Assembly: GCA_052174535.1 (NCBI GenBank)
Contig: JBQMRQ010000006.1
Coordinates: 1 to 12,706, forward strand
DNA: 12,706 nucleotides
Source of the DNA: Arsenophonus sp052174535
GTDB taxonomy: Bacteria > Pseudomonadota > Gammaproteobacteria > Enterobacterales > Enterobacteriaceae
Reading direction: 5' to 3'
A program made the position numbers and the translations under genes. The notes under the pieces were generated by a model. It did not search any database, had not been told where the DNA came from, and saw only the letters and a list, made by a program, of their open reading frames with translations. Every line of letters begins with the position of its first letter. Within the stretch, counting starts at the first letter, position 1. This document shows positions 1 through 8,946 of the stretch, piece by piece.

Positions 1-61
1 ACTTTATATCTCGATCTGCCCTCTATCTCTGTTTATACAGGCACGGAGTGGGGAATTTGCG

Positions 62-1035
62 TGAAATGAGGCAAAGAACCAAAGCTGAACATAAAGTGTT
101 TTGATTTTAAACACAATGGTAGGGATCCTATTGGTACCAAATTATTGGTTATTGACGAATCTTCAATGATTAACGTAGTATTGATTAATAAATTATTACA
201 TGCATTACCTGATCATTAACCATTATTGTTGGTGGGGGGATATTGATCAACTACCATTGGTAGAACCTGGTAATGTTTTATCTGATATTATTCATAGTCA
301 ACAAATCCTCTTGTTAGTCAATTAACTGAAGTATTCCGGCAAGCGACTTATTCTAAAATTATTATTAGTGCTAATGCTATTAATATGGGACGATTACATG
401 AAATTGTAAAAAAAGGTGAGGAAAGTAATTTTTTCTTTATTCATTTGGAGGATATTGAAGATATCAAAAATAAACTTTTAAATATTATCTTACATGGATT
501 ACCGATGAGATTTAGATTTGATCCTATTTTTAGGGATATCGAAACCTTAACTGCAATAAATATGAGCGAAATTAGCACGCATAGTATTAATAACATGTTA
601 TAATCTCAGATTAATAATAACATCACCTGAAAAGTGACACGTTATGACCAGATCTTTTCTTTATATGATAAAGTCATTTAATTAGTGAATTATTATCATT
701 AAAGATGTTTTAATGGTGATATTGGAATTATTACTTTAATTGATACAGTTAAATCTAAAGTGATCATCGATTTTAATAGCAAAACAATCCGGTATGATTT
801 TAATGAGCTTAATGAGATATCCTTAGCTTATGCAATAACTATTCATAAGAGTCAGGGTTCTTAATATTCTTGTGTTCTGATTCCGATAGCCATATAAAAT
901 TATCTTATACTTGAACGAAGTTTAATTTATACCGGGGTTACTATAGGTAAAAATAGTGGTTATGATTGGGCAAAAAAAGCGTTAAGTCTCAGTATCAACA
1001 AACAGAACTCAATTAAACAAAAACATGGTTATTAG
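62..1035 (+). pseudogene. recD2: RecD2-type (RecD/TraA-like) DNA helicase, degraded
   Basis: This is the C-terminal part of a superfamily 1B 5'-3' DNA helicase of the RecD2 / RecD-like family, which acts in DNA repair and recombination without RecBC. The Walker B box reads LLVIDESSM at 142-168. It is followed by DIDQLPLVEPGNVLSDII, then TEVFRQATYSKIIISANAIN, a long open stretch at 385-600 with DPIFRDIETL, and finally GDIGIITLID and the motif AYAITIHKSQGS (826-861) close to IYTGVT. The order and spacing match RecD2 proteins. It is dead: a stop after LPDH near 214, a shift at the G6 run 234-239, another shift near 302, and stops at 601-603, 862-864 and elsewhere. No Walker A (motif I) can be seen before 142, and similarity fades at about position 60, so the 5' end was lost or lies outside the window. 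The family assignment is firm; the exact left edge is not. Confidence 0.85.
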
Positions 1036-1570
1036 AGAAATTTTAAATTGCATTCAATAAATCATACTGGTATTTTTAACTTTTTTTTTAAAAAAAACAT
1101 ATTACCTATGTATTTGTATCAAATCGATTATTTTCGTTTATGCTAACGAAATACTTATTAAGTGAGAAAGGTTTTTAACTAGATTTCTAGATCCGATATA
1201 TGCCGATACATATAGTGATCAACTAAAGTACCCACTACTTGACTGTTCAAGTAGTAACTCGTTTTGATTTATTTGGTGTTAACCCATTGTTATATCAGTT
1301 AGAGAAAGGGAGTTCCTTTATATCGCAATAGTAATGGGTAATATAATCGAATAATGGTTGATTGTTCTGCACTGGGCTTTAGTAACCAGTTGTCGAGTAC
1401 ACATTCAGTTTTCAGAGGCTACAGAAAAATCGCTCAATCAGATTATTGTTTCAATAGTTTCCTTTGTGGCTCATTATTTATATCATATAAAATCCCACAA
1501 TGTCTGTTTATACTGATACTGGTATAATGGATTATCTGGTCACTATAGAATATAACCTGTTTTGGATGGC
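1036..1570. other. gap between recD2 remnant and IS256 copy A; no gene recognised
   Basis: No recognisable coding frame is present. The stretch holds a T9A8 run at 1081-1097, a small inverted repeat at 1132-1151 (TTTCGTT / AACGAAA, 6-nt loop) and a stronger hairpin at 1234-1255. Neither hairpin is followed by a T tract, so neither is a convincing terminator. The ATG-started frame at 1500-1808 runs from this gap into the IS element. Its first third has no recognisable content, so I do not call it a gene. Confidence 0.5.
1234..1255. repeat. perfect 9-bp inverted repeat (hairpin)
   Basis: ACTACTTGA (1234-1242) and TCAAGTAGT (1247-1255) are perfect inverted copies around a 4-nt loop, CTGT. No T run follows on either side, so it is not a typical Rho-independent terminator. 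It could be a decayed terminator or operator, or chance. Confidence 0.5.
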
Positions 1571-1610
1571 TACGCGAGTTATACTTATTCTGATGTATAT
1601 GGTTTTAGAT

Positions 1611-2319
1611 ATGGTGGTAATTATCCTACTGATTGATTTCATCAATAATCTCAATAATATATTGATGATATATCATGAAAAGTTTATCCTAAAGGTATCT
1701 CAGAAACTAGATATTATTTTGATCCATTACATAAACTCATTCATAATGGTGTCAAGAGCTGATAGCACTGTTGTTGAAGTTGTTCTCGAACAACATCCTG
1801 CAAAATAACATCCTGTACACTGAGTTGTGTGTACGGGCGTTATTGCCTATTAATTGTAACGGTTATTTCCTACAGAGAACTGTACAGATTGCTATTGGAG
1901 ATGTTGAAATTAAAATGCATAAGGTTTTTATAAGAAGGAAACCCGCATTGGGAACGGAATATGCTTCAAGAGCTCGTTCCTACTGTTTTATCAGAATGAT
2001 ACAAAAACATCGAAGAGTTATTGCCATGTCTATAACTATGAGAGATATTCATCAGCAATTTCACAAATCTCTGGAGATTCTCGGTAAAAAGTATATGATC
2101 TTTTCTGCCAGATAATCTATCAGAATATTGAAACAGCAATGTCTTTGAAGAGCATAGGTAATGGATATACCTGCGTGATTTAAGCAATATACGTTACGTT
2201 TATTTGTGTGCTGATGGCATATACAGCTTTGTCAAGAAAACTGATTACACCTTTATCTGCTGGTTAAATCGGCGAAATTGCATGAACGTAAGGAGCTATC
2301 TGCGATCGAAGCGGGTTAG
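1611..2319 (+). pseudogene. IS256-family (mutator-type) transposase, copy A, truncated and degraded
   Basis: This is the N-terminal half of a DDE transposase of the IS256 family. The start at 1611 is inferred by alignment with the other two copies in this window (5745 on +, 11874 on -). The element's left terminus lies just upstream, with CGAGTTAT at 1575-1582. Recognisable parts in order are: LIDFINNLNN near the N terminus; NGYFLQRTVQIAIGDVEIK (about 1858-1914), the typical NGYxxRTVQTxIGDVE block; RDIHQQF (about 2044); and DLSNIRYVYLCADGIYS at 2177-2227, which keeps the first catalytic Asp of the family's DGIY motif. RKELSAIEAG ends near 2319. Frameshifts and stops separate these blocks. Similarity to copies B and C becomes doubtful after 2319, with only a short echo (CAATATAT and TTCAGGA) near 2403-2422, so the 3' half is deleted or decayed beyond reading. 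Confidence 0.82.
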
Positions 2320-2942
2320 AACGTAACACACTATGGTACGAAGAGCAGCGAAGCTAATGTTGCTTCATGGATATTTATGATTTTAGTACTGTTTATACTC
2401 TTCAATATATTAATTTTCAGGAATTCATCCCAGATAACTAAAAATAAATCTCTTAGAAATTATAAACCGGGTAAACGATGGGTGATAATAAGCGACTTCA
2501 CGTGTTAAAAGTGCCGCTTTATCTAAAGCGGTTTATGATCTCTCTCAAAATGAATGCTAAAAAACTGCCTAAATTTAGGATACTTCAAAATATACTATAT
2601 AGCATTGTTCCCAACTCTTGAGTCCGCAATTTTTTGACCGCAATAATTACCACCCATTATAGTCACGATTATCCGGAGTTTTTATAACGCTTAAGTCCAA
2701 GCAGATATCCTAGAGACAACTTGTATTGAAGGATGATGATTGAAAGCATCCTTGCTGATAAATTCATTACTTATAGAGAAAACTAGGAATAATTTATATC
2801 CACTTTACCATCTGAAATAATCAGAAAGATGACTGAGTCGATAGACTTAACAAATGCGGACAAGATGATGATTTTTGTTTCTCTAGCAAGATACCTAGAG
2901 AGTAATTTACTCAGATATATATTCTCTCAGACCAGCTAAAGT
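2320..2942. other. unassigned stretch between IS256 copy A and IS91 remnant
   Basis: No family is recognised on either strand. A plus-strand frame of about 50 codons (roughly 2479-2620, beginning MGDNKRLHVLKVPLYLKRF) is open but matches nothing I know. The stretch could hold the decayed 3' part of IS256 copy A, the left flank of the IS91 element, or older sequence. Confidence 0.4.
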
Positions 2943-4097
2943 AGTTTTTACCGTTGATAACGGCTGGAATAAATTTCTTGAAAAATACAGTAAAAGTATA
3001 AACTCGTAAATCCTTCTATTTTTTAAGAGAACGTTTTCCTGCGATACTTGTGCTATGAGGTTTTATCTTGTCGATACTGTTGCGCCTCTCCTGAATGCTT
3101 CCATCACTGTTTTTCCACCAAATCTGTAAACCAAAAATCTGGAGTTCATATAGCTTTAAAGCTACCGAGTACTATTAGTATAACAGATTCATATTTTACC
3201 CTACTCAAACTTGCAACATATTACTTTCAGCAGTATGCCTATTTTTTTGGTCTTTTTAAGAATAATTGCGCTCTGAACGTTCTGTTTCGCGCATCTCAAC
3301 CCCATGATTATCGTGCAGTATGTGCAAATAAGATATCTATTAGGATATCTAAATTAGTATCTTCTGTACTTCACACGCTTATCTAAAAAACTCAATCAAC
3401 ATATGAATATTCATGCTCCATCACTAATAACGGTCTGGATATTAACATCCAGTATCGGAGGGTAATCTATTCTTGAAAAATAATTGAAAGGGGTTCTTCT
3501 CTCATGAGAAGACATTATCATCCAGTTTCCCCATCACAGTGATAACCTAATAAATCCCAGTCTTTCCTAGTCCTGTTGCATATCCGCGCCAGGAAGTAAT
3601 GTAACATTATCTGAATACACAGGTACGGACGTTACTGAAGAGCGTATTTCTCTAAAAAGACAAAATGGGTGCCATAGCGTGAATTCTTAAGACTCTATCA
3701 AACGCCCCAGGTAATCTGTATCAAAACTGCGCATTACCAAAGAGGAAAGGTGTTGTACATCATTACTATGATTATCTAATTAAACAGTACCGATAGCAAG
3801 ACCCTGAAGCAAAAAGAGATCATTGGGTACTATATTATCTATATTCTTTATAAGGCGTTTTAAGATGCTGCGTTACATGGATTCTTGTCTAAGAATAAAC
3901 GAGGCACTTTATATATTAAAGGTGTACAAGATATTGGAGATGATGGATCGAAAAAACCGAAAAAATCGGAGTTTTCCCTTCTGATGATGTGGAAATCCCC
4001 CGCATACAGATCTATAAAATGCATTCTGTGTAGTGACACAGCTACTTTACTAACGCTTGAGCTTAACAAGCAATGGAATTGTTATTATAAAGCATGA
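2943..4097 (+). pseudogene. IS91-family (Y2, HUH) transposase, degraded
   Basis: This is a near full-length remnant of an IS91-type rolling-circle transposase with an N-terminal zinc-binding domain followed by the PF04986-type core. In order: NGWNKFLEKYSKSI near 2957-2998; a Cys-rich block at 3048-3120 with CRYCCASPECFHH, matching the family's CCASPxCxH zinc motif; LFKNNCALNVLFRAS (about 3250-3296); VLHT followed by NQHMNIHAPSLIT (about 3365-3430), matching the HPHIHxxxTxGGL HUH region; KRPR and VSKLR near 3695-3732, where the catalytic-Tyr helix (YLGRYLKRPP in relatives) should be; VVHHYYDY at 3752-3775; FKMLRY at 3859-3876; FLSKNKRGTLYIK from 3882; and a C-terminal CxxC, KCILC, at 4017-4031. 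The blocks lie in different frames with many stops. The element's ends (no inverted repeats in this family) were not located. Confidence 0.83.
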
Positions 4098-4201
4098 ATA
4101 AAATAAAGAATGATGATTATTAAGTCATCCATAGGATTAATGTCTCTAAATTATAGCATCAAGTCAAAAAAATATACACGCTGATGAAGTTTTTTACTAA
4201 A

Positions 4202-4229
4202 AGACTCAGCAAACTAGACTCAGCAAACT
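4202..4229. repeat. exact 14-bp tandem duplication
   Basis: AGACTCAGCAAACT occurs twice back to back (4202-4215 and 4216-4229). It looks like a replication-slippage duplication in DNA under no constraint. Confidence 0.9.
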
Positions 4230-4447
4230 AATTCTACTTGCTTTTAGAAAAAATTATTTTGCTTTTACTTAAAGAACGATTCAATTTCCTAATCATGAAC
4301 AAATTCATGAAATATCAGAGCGAAAGCCTAGCAGTTGTGCGTCATACGCCAAATTTGTTAATAATTCGTTATTTATAATAGAGTAAATAAGTTTTTTCCA
4401 TCAACGAATATAAATAGCTATCAATAGCGCTAACTTAACATTAAAAT

Positions 4448-4471
4448 AGATCTCTAGATGGTAATGCATCT
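4448..4471. promoter_or_regulatory. possible degenerate MetJ (met box) operator
   Basis: Three adjacent 8-mers, AGATCTCT, AGATGGTA and ATGCATCT, lie 40 bp before the metK start. MetJ binds tandem 8-bp boxes with consensus AGACGTCT and represses metK in enterobacteria. The matches to consensus are 6, 4 and 5 of 8, so this is weak. It is supported mainly by its position and tandem arrangement. Confidence 0.2.
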
Positions 4472-4510
4472 AATTCAGTTTCTCCGAATTTTTAAGATAA
4501 TAAACCATTT

Positions 4511-5670
4511 ATGACCATTCATCTTTTCACTTCTGAATCAGTATCAGAAGGTCATCCTGATAAAATTGCAGATCAAATTTCAAATGCAGCTCTTGATGCA
4601 ATTCTTGCGCAGGATCCAAAAGCACGTGTTGCATGTGAAACCTATGTTAAAACAGGTATGGTAATGGTTGGTGGTGAAATTATAACCAGCGCCTGGGTAG
4701 ATATTGAAAAAATTACGCGTCATACGATACGTGAAATTAGCTATACCAGCTCTAAGATGGGTTTCGATGCCAATTCCTGCGCTGTTATCAGTGCAATTGG
4801 TAAACAATCTCCTAATATTAATCAGGGAGTAAATCCCGTAAATACTTTAGAACAAAGACCAGACGATTAAAAGGGATCATGTTTGATTATGCTAACAACA
4901 AAACTGATGTTTTTATGCCGGCACCAATTACCTGTGCCCATCGATTAGTCAAACATGAAGCTGAAGTACGAAAAAATGGAACATTACCTTGTTTAGGTCT
5001 ATATATTAAAAGCCAAATTACTTTCTAATATGGAAATAATAAAATAGTGGGAATTGATACTATTGTCTTTTAATTTATTCAGCATGCTGAAGAAATTAGC
5101 CAAAATACCTTATTAGAAGCTGTAATAGATGAAATTATTAAGGCAGTATTACCTATAAGAATGGTTAGACCAAATACTAAATATTTTATTAATTCAATAG
5201 GTTGTTTTATTATAGGCTGTTCAATGCGTTATTGTGGTTTAACTGGTCGTAAAATTATTATCGATACTTATGATGTAATAGCTCGTCATGGTACTGACAC
5301 TTTTTCTGGCAAGATCCCCTTCTAAGGTTAATCGTTTTGCCTGCCTATGTCAGCAACGTTACGTAGCAAATAATATTGTTGCTGCAAAATTTGCTGATCG
5401 CTATAAAATTCAATTTATTATGTGATTGGTATCACTAAACTGACATGCATGATGATTGAAACTTTCGATACAGAAAAATAGCCAATCAAAGGTTTGTTCA
5501 TTTAGTGTATGAAATTTTTAATTTACGCCCTTATGGTTTAATTAAAATGCTTAATTTATTGCAGCCTATTTATCTTTAAATCGTAGTATATGTACATTTT
5601 GTCATTCTCAATTTCTATTGGAAAAACAGATAAAGTTTTTGATCTTCGCGCAGCCGTTGGTTTTAATTAA
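4511..5670 (+). pseudogene. metK: S-adenosylmethionine synthetase (MetK), degraded
   Basis: MetK makes S-adenosylmethionine, the main cellular methyl donor, from methionine and ATP in the cytoplasm. The remnant spans about 1160 nt, almost exactly the length of an intact gene (384 codons in E. coli), and is collinear throughout. The first 119 codons (4511-4867) read cleanly, with HLFTSESVSEGHPDKIADQ, ACETYVKTGMVMVGGE and MGFDANSCAV, very close to the enterobacterial protein. It breaks at the family signature GAGDQG: TAA at 4868-4870 with a +2 shift. Reading resumes at 4876 (IMFDYANNKTDVFMPAPIT), with stops at 5026-5028 (a Gln codon turned TAA) and 5071-5073. The phosphate-binding GGGAFSGKD signature is altered to GTDTFSGKI, then shifted. 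Later blocks include SKVNRF, VANNIVAAKFADRYKIQF, IETFDTEK, FNLRPYGLIKMLNLLQPIY and the C terminus KTDKVFDLRAAVGFN to TAA at 5668-5670. It cannot encode an active enzyme. Confidence 0.95.
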
Positions 5671-5705
5671 AATTACTCGTCGATTTTTTTCGTTAAACCT
5701 ATAAA

Positions 5706-7036
5706 GAGTGAGTTATGCTCACTACTGATGCATGGGTTTTGGAGATGATCCATACCTTGATGATTAATTTCGTGGATGATTTTATAACAGAGAGATGATA
5801 TGCCATGAAAAGTCTAGTCTACAGGGTAGACGCGAAACTAGATATTATCTCTGATTTCTTGTATTAACTTATCCATAACAGTTATTTGTCATAACGTATT
5901 TATACAGACTAGTATTGGCATATTAAGATTAAAGTGCCTAAGATCAGAGATCGAGCAGCAACAGAATATGCTTCTAAAATTCCTTACTACACTTTATCTA
6001 AAGTATCTAAAATGTACAAAAACCTCGAAAATTATTACCATAATTTTTTGAAGTACATCTCCTTATCGAGATACACTAGTAATTTCATAAAACTGGAGGT
6101 ACTCATCGATAAAAACATATGGTCTTCTCTACCAAATATCTATCAATAAACTAAAATAGTAATAGCTTTGAAGAGTGCAGAAGCAATGGGTACCTACATG
6201 ATTTAAGTAATATCTGACTACATTTATTACTTGGTTGAAAGCATATACTGTCTATCAGATAAGTTGATCACCTTTACCTACTAGTTAGTACTGGCAACAC
6301 TAAATATAAACGTAAGGAGCTAGGTTGCAATAGAGTATGCTTATCGAGGAGTCAAAAGCGTACTGGATTGAACTTCTCAATAGTCCTGGAAACGTAGGGA
6401 CTTAATCATATCTCACAGGCTTTCTGCAGGAGATATTATCCTTGATTTTGAAATGCAATCCCAATATATTTCAGGAGAAACATTGGTAACTCTGTTAGGT
6501 ATATAAAACAAACATATCATGTTCTATCTTTACTCCAAAAGGTATGTAGCACAGAAATTAAGGTAAGCTGCGGAAGATTTTGATAGCAGAGAGGACTGAT
6601 ATTGCTAATAAAATCCTTGATGTTTCGTTAGGAAAGTTTTTAGCTAAGTACTATCCTGCAGCGATGAAGAATCTGGAAAATAATCAAGAAGAATACCTGG
6701 TTATTCTATGATGTCCTGTTAATCACTGTCTATTTGGGCCCTTCCTCCATTAATTAAGAAGAAAGGATCTGATTGAATTAACTTTTTGAGACACTGAGAT
6801 TATGAAGCTGACGTGCTTAGGCGCCGCGTGATTAGAGAAAAGAACCCTTTTAATAGTATTTAAGCTGCTCCAGTCTGCTTAGAAAAGCTGAAAGCGGCTT
6901 AAGGGAGGTTTGACCTTCTGAGTTAAAACCTACTATGGTAAATAACATCTAATTTAAGGAATAGAGAACAGATTTATGAAACATTAGTGTGAAACGTAGC
7001 CTCTAACCGTCAATACTATATTTGCTAATAATTTCA
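5706..7036 (+). mobile_element. IS256-family insertion sequence, copy B, nearly full length
   Basis: The left terminus is recognised from TGAGTTAT at 5709-5716, preceded by TATAAAGAG. This matches the left termini of copies A (1575-1582) and C (11904-11911, minus). The bases between terminus and transposase start (CTGATGCATGGGTTTTGGAG) also align with A and C. The right edge is placed by alignment of GTAGCC..ACCGTCA (about 6997-7013) with the end of copy C; the terminal repeat itself is worn. The length of about 1.3 kb is normal for this family. The element starts 38 bp after the metK stop. No target duplication could be identified. Confidence 0.65.
5745..6960 (+). pseudogene. IS256-family transposase, copy B, degraded
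   Basis: The start ATG at 5745 is chosen by alignment with copies A and C. Recognisable blocks are: IKVPKIRDR near 5925-5955, within a 71-codon open stretch at 5934-6146; a HDLSNI echo near 6198; KRKELG near 6310; FEMQ near 6449 (FWNA in intact relatives); KFLAKYYPAAMKNLENNQEE at 6634-6693, which matches the family's KFxAKYPKAxxxLEKDREE; and VFKLLQSA plus KRLKG at 6856-6909, matching the C-terminal MVFKLxxxAxKxWRRL block. The DGIY motif holding the first catalytic Asp is unreadable here, and frames change repeatedly, so there is no active product. Confidence 0.8.
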
Positions 7037-8011
7037 ATTTAAATGATGCTTCTTTCAAAGAAAATTATATAGATAAAAGCACTTTGCCTTGCTGAAAATT
7101 ATTTGAAACCACAATAATTGCAATGTAGATGTGGCTATAAATTTCTTAGCAAGCAAACTATATAATAATCTTTATCAACATAAGCAAATAATTGTGAGAT
7201 TACCAATATAACCTACTAGAAACTTATACGATTACCATAACCTATATTACAACCTTAGAAAGAGAAAATTGTTTTCAGTACTTAATTTATCAACGATGCA
7301 AAAGTAATTTTCCTATAGATAAAAACTGAACTATTACCAATCACTACCATGAGGTTTCCCTAAACCTGCAAAATCTTTTCAGGGACAGGTATTTATTCTA
7401 TCAAGGGTAGAAATACTATTGTTCTGATAGTTCCACAGATTATTTTCTATCTATGTTACTTCGCTTACTCAAAACAGTCTCTTACAGTAAGTAACACTAT
7501 ACGAATAGCGATGATAAAACAGTGAGCCACTGCTACACCTAAAAAGCCGTTAAAGTCCCTTTGTAACTCGCAAAAGAAGTAAAATTTACTGAAATTCTGG
7601 ATAGAAAAGGACAAATGATAGTTTAAGAAAAAGAAAGAGTTAATTTTAGAGATGAAATTTATAAAATCAAACGGGTGATAACACAAAAAAAATCATTTGA
7701 CTGTTAAGGTATCGAAGAAATTTTTAAATGTAGCAATAACGGTTAGAATATTGCACAAAGCTACAAAACCTTCATTAATCCACGTATTTTTGATTTTAAA
7801 ATGATAGTTTTTATTAACTTATTCAATATAGGTAGAAAATGAAGTCTGCTGATAAGCAACATGTATATTAAAATGAATTATAATTTAGTGCAAACACCAT
7901 AAGTTTTTACCGGTATAAATACTCGATAACTATAGTAAAGATGATCACAACTGCTTGATGATTTAATTGAATTGAATGAAGCAATATTTGCAAAGTTTTG
8001 TTCAACTCTAA
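7037..8011. other. AT-rich stretch with no recognised gene
   Basis: No family was recognised on either strand. The minus-strand frame at 7465-7686 is hydrophobic because it is antisense to A/G-rich plus-strand sequence; I do not call it a gene. A short plus-strand piece at about 7948-8016 reads QLLDDLIELNEAIFAKFC and continues, after one frame change, into the remnant starting at 8012. The rest shows no sustained coding signal. Confidence 0.4.
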
Positions 8012-8329
8012 CTGGAAAACGCAGAGGGGGCGCCACCTTCCAAAAACTACACAACTGAATTGATAGATATTCTATTCACCTATTCTAAAAAGGCGGAAAT
8101 TAATGCAGAATTAATAAGGCTACGAAAGATAGATTAGGAAAGAATAATCATTGCATTCATTAAGGATGTTGTTGATTTAGAGAACGGCACTGAAGAGAAA
8201 AAGCAAAACTCACCGTTTGGAAGAAATATCGGGTACAAACTTAATCGTCTCGATATCTCAACCACCCAGGAGATATTGGTTAGCCTAAGAAAACGAATTT
8301 ACAGTAGCATTTATATTATTTTATCATGA
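8012..8329 (+). pseudogene. remnant of unrecognised gene (one amber stop in about 105 codons)
   Basis: One frame stays open from after TAA at 8009-8011 to TGA at 8327-8329, except for a single TAG at 8135-8137. The peptide is charged and helix-prone: LENAEGAPPSKNYTTELIDI near its start, AEINAELIRLRKID before the stop, then FIKDVVDLENGTEEKKQ and a tail with LDISTTQEILVSLRKRIYSS. An upstream piece in another frame (LDDLIELNEAIFAKF, about 7951-7995) probably belongs to the same gene. I do not recognise the family. I considered a flagellar or type III secretion chaperone or tip protein because of the coiled, charged composition, but no diagnostic motif supports it. Confidence 0.45.
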
Positions 8330-8946
8330 CAAACGTGTTGAATCATCCACATTAGCTTTGATGATTTTTAGTGTCTATTTAGGACAGCTTTAATCATAAC
8401 GAAATGCGCACAATTAGATAAAATATGCGAATAAGTATTTCTGCCAAATACTTCTTCCTAAAAAGTCTATTAAACGTCTTCTCGCTTATCAGTAACCCTA
8501 TTTTTTCTTTACCTATTGACACATTTCCTGCTGAATATCAATTTTTATTGAGCATCGCTTACTATCAGTAAAATATAAGATTTAATATACTAATTTATAA
8601 AATTCCCTGTTCTTAGGTTGTTGCTTTTACTTTGGAATGATGAGTTTTATTTATTTTTTTGCCTAACACTCAACCAGATATTTTATAGTGCAGGGTTTAC
8701 TTGAATATGGACTTCCTGTGAAACCTTCTTATAGAAATTTAGATTTAACTTTTTATTCTCTCATCTTTAATCTTTAAGTTTTAAACAGGTTAGTTATTTT
8801 AGTATCAGTGAGACTAGTTGATAGTTTTGCTTTATCTTTTAAACACCTTCTTCAGAAATTTGGGGCGCTATCTTTGATGAAAACTTGTTTTTACTTTCAA
8901 TTTTCTCTTGTTATATCTCTTGTTTGATATTTTTTTACTGTATACT
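8330..8946. other. T-rich stretch with no recognised gene
   Basis: The plus strand is markedly T-rich, as expected if old minus-strand coding sequence lies here. It probably includes the decayed C-terminal third of the Rpn gene (an intact gene of about 900 bp starting at 9564 would end near 8660), but no Rpn motif is readable below about 8947. A minus-strand piece near 8440-8480 reads TFNRLFRKKYLAEILIRIF and is not recognised. Confidence 0.4.

Larger units (their letters stand above)
4098..4510. other. intergenic region upstream of metK
   Basis: No coding sequence was recognised. It holds a 14-bp tandem duplication (4202-4229) and a weak MetJ-like operator candidate (4448-4471). TATAAT occurs at 4374-4379, but the nearest -35-like hexamer, TTGTTA at 4355-4360, leaves only a 13-nt spacer, so no credible sigma-70 promoter is called. 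No clear Shine-Dalgarno sequence precedes the metK ATG at 4511, which fits a decayed gene. Confidence 0.5.

Noticed and set aside
1081..1097. T9A8 run as a terminator for recD2
   Set aside because: No GC-rich stem precedes the T run; a T-A palindrome alone is not a credible terminator.
1260..1640. Fragments vaguely like an intimin or outer-membrane beta-barrel (FGVNPLLYQLE, GYASYTYSDVYGFRYGG)
   Set aside because: The pieces are short, not in the order of any known barrel protein, and the second overlaps the IS256 left end.
1500..1808. ATG-started 102-codon frame on the plus strand
   Set aside because: From 1611 on it is the start of the IS256 copy A transposase; the upstream part spans the element's left terminus, so the frame is a chance fusion and not a gene.
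3495..3512. 7-bp inverted repeat (TCTTCTC / GAGAAGA)
   Set aside because: It lies inside the IS91 remnant and is not followed by a T tract; probably chance.
3860..4069. 69-codon minus-strand frame
   Set aside because: It is antisense to the conserved C-terminal part of the IS91 transposase, which explains the sequence.
4580..4807. 75-codon minus-strand frame
   Set aside because: It is antisense to the well-conserved N-terminal part of metK.
7465..7686. 73-codon hydrophobic minus-strand frame resembling a membrane protein
   Set aside because: The Phe/Ile richness is what the complement of A/G-rich sequence gives; there is no ribosome binding site, topology pattern or family similarity.
7940..8329. 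FlgN-like or type III secretion protein
   Set aside because: Only a coiled, charged composition supports it; no diagnostic motif could be matched, so it is left unnamed.
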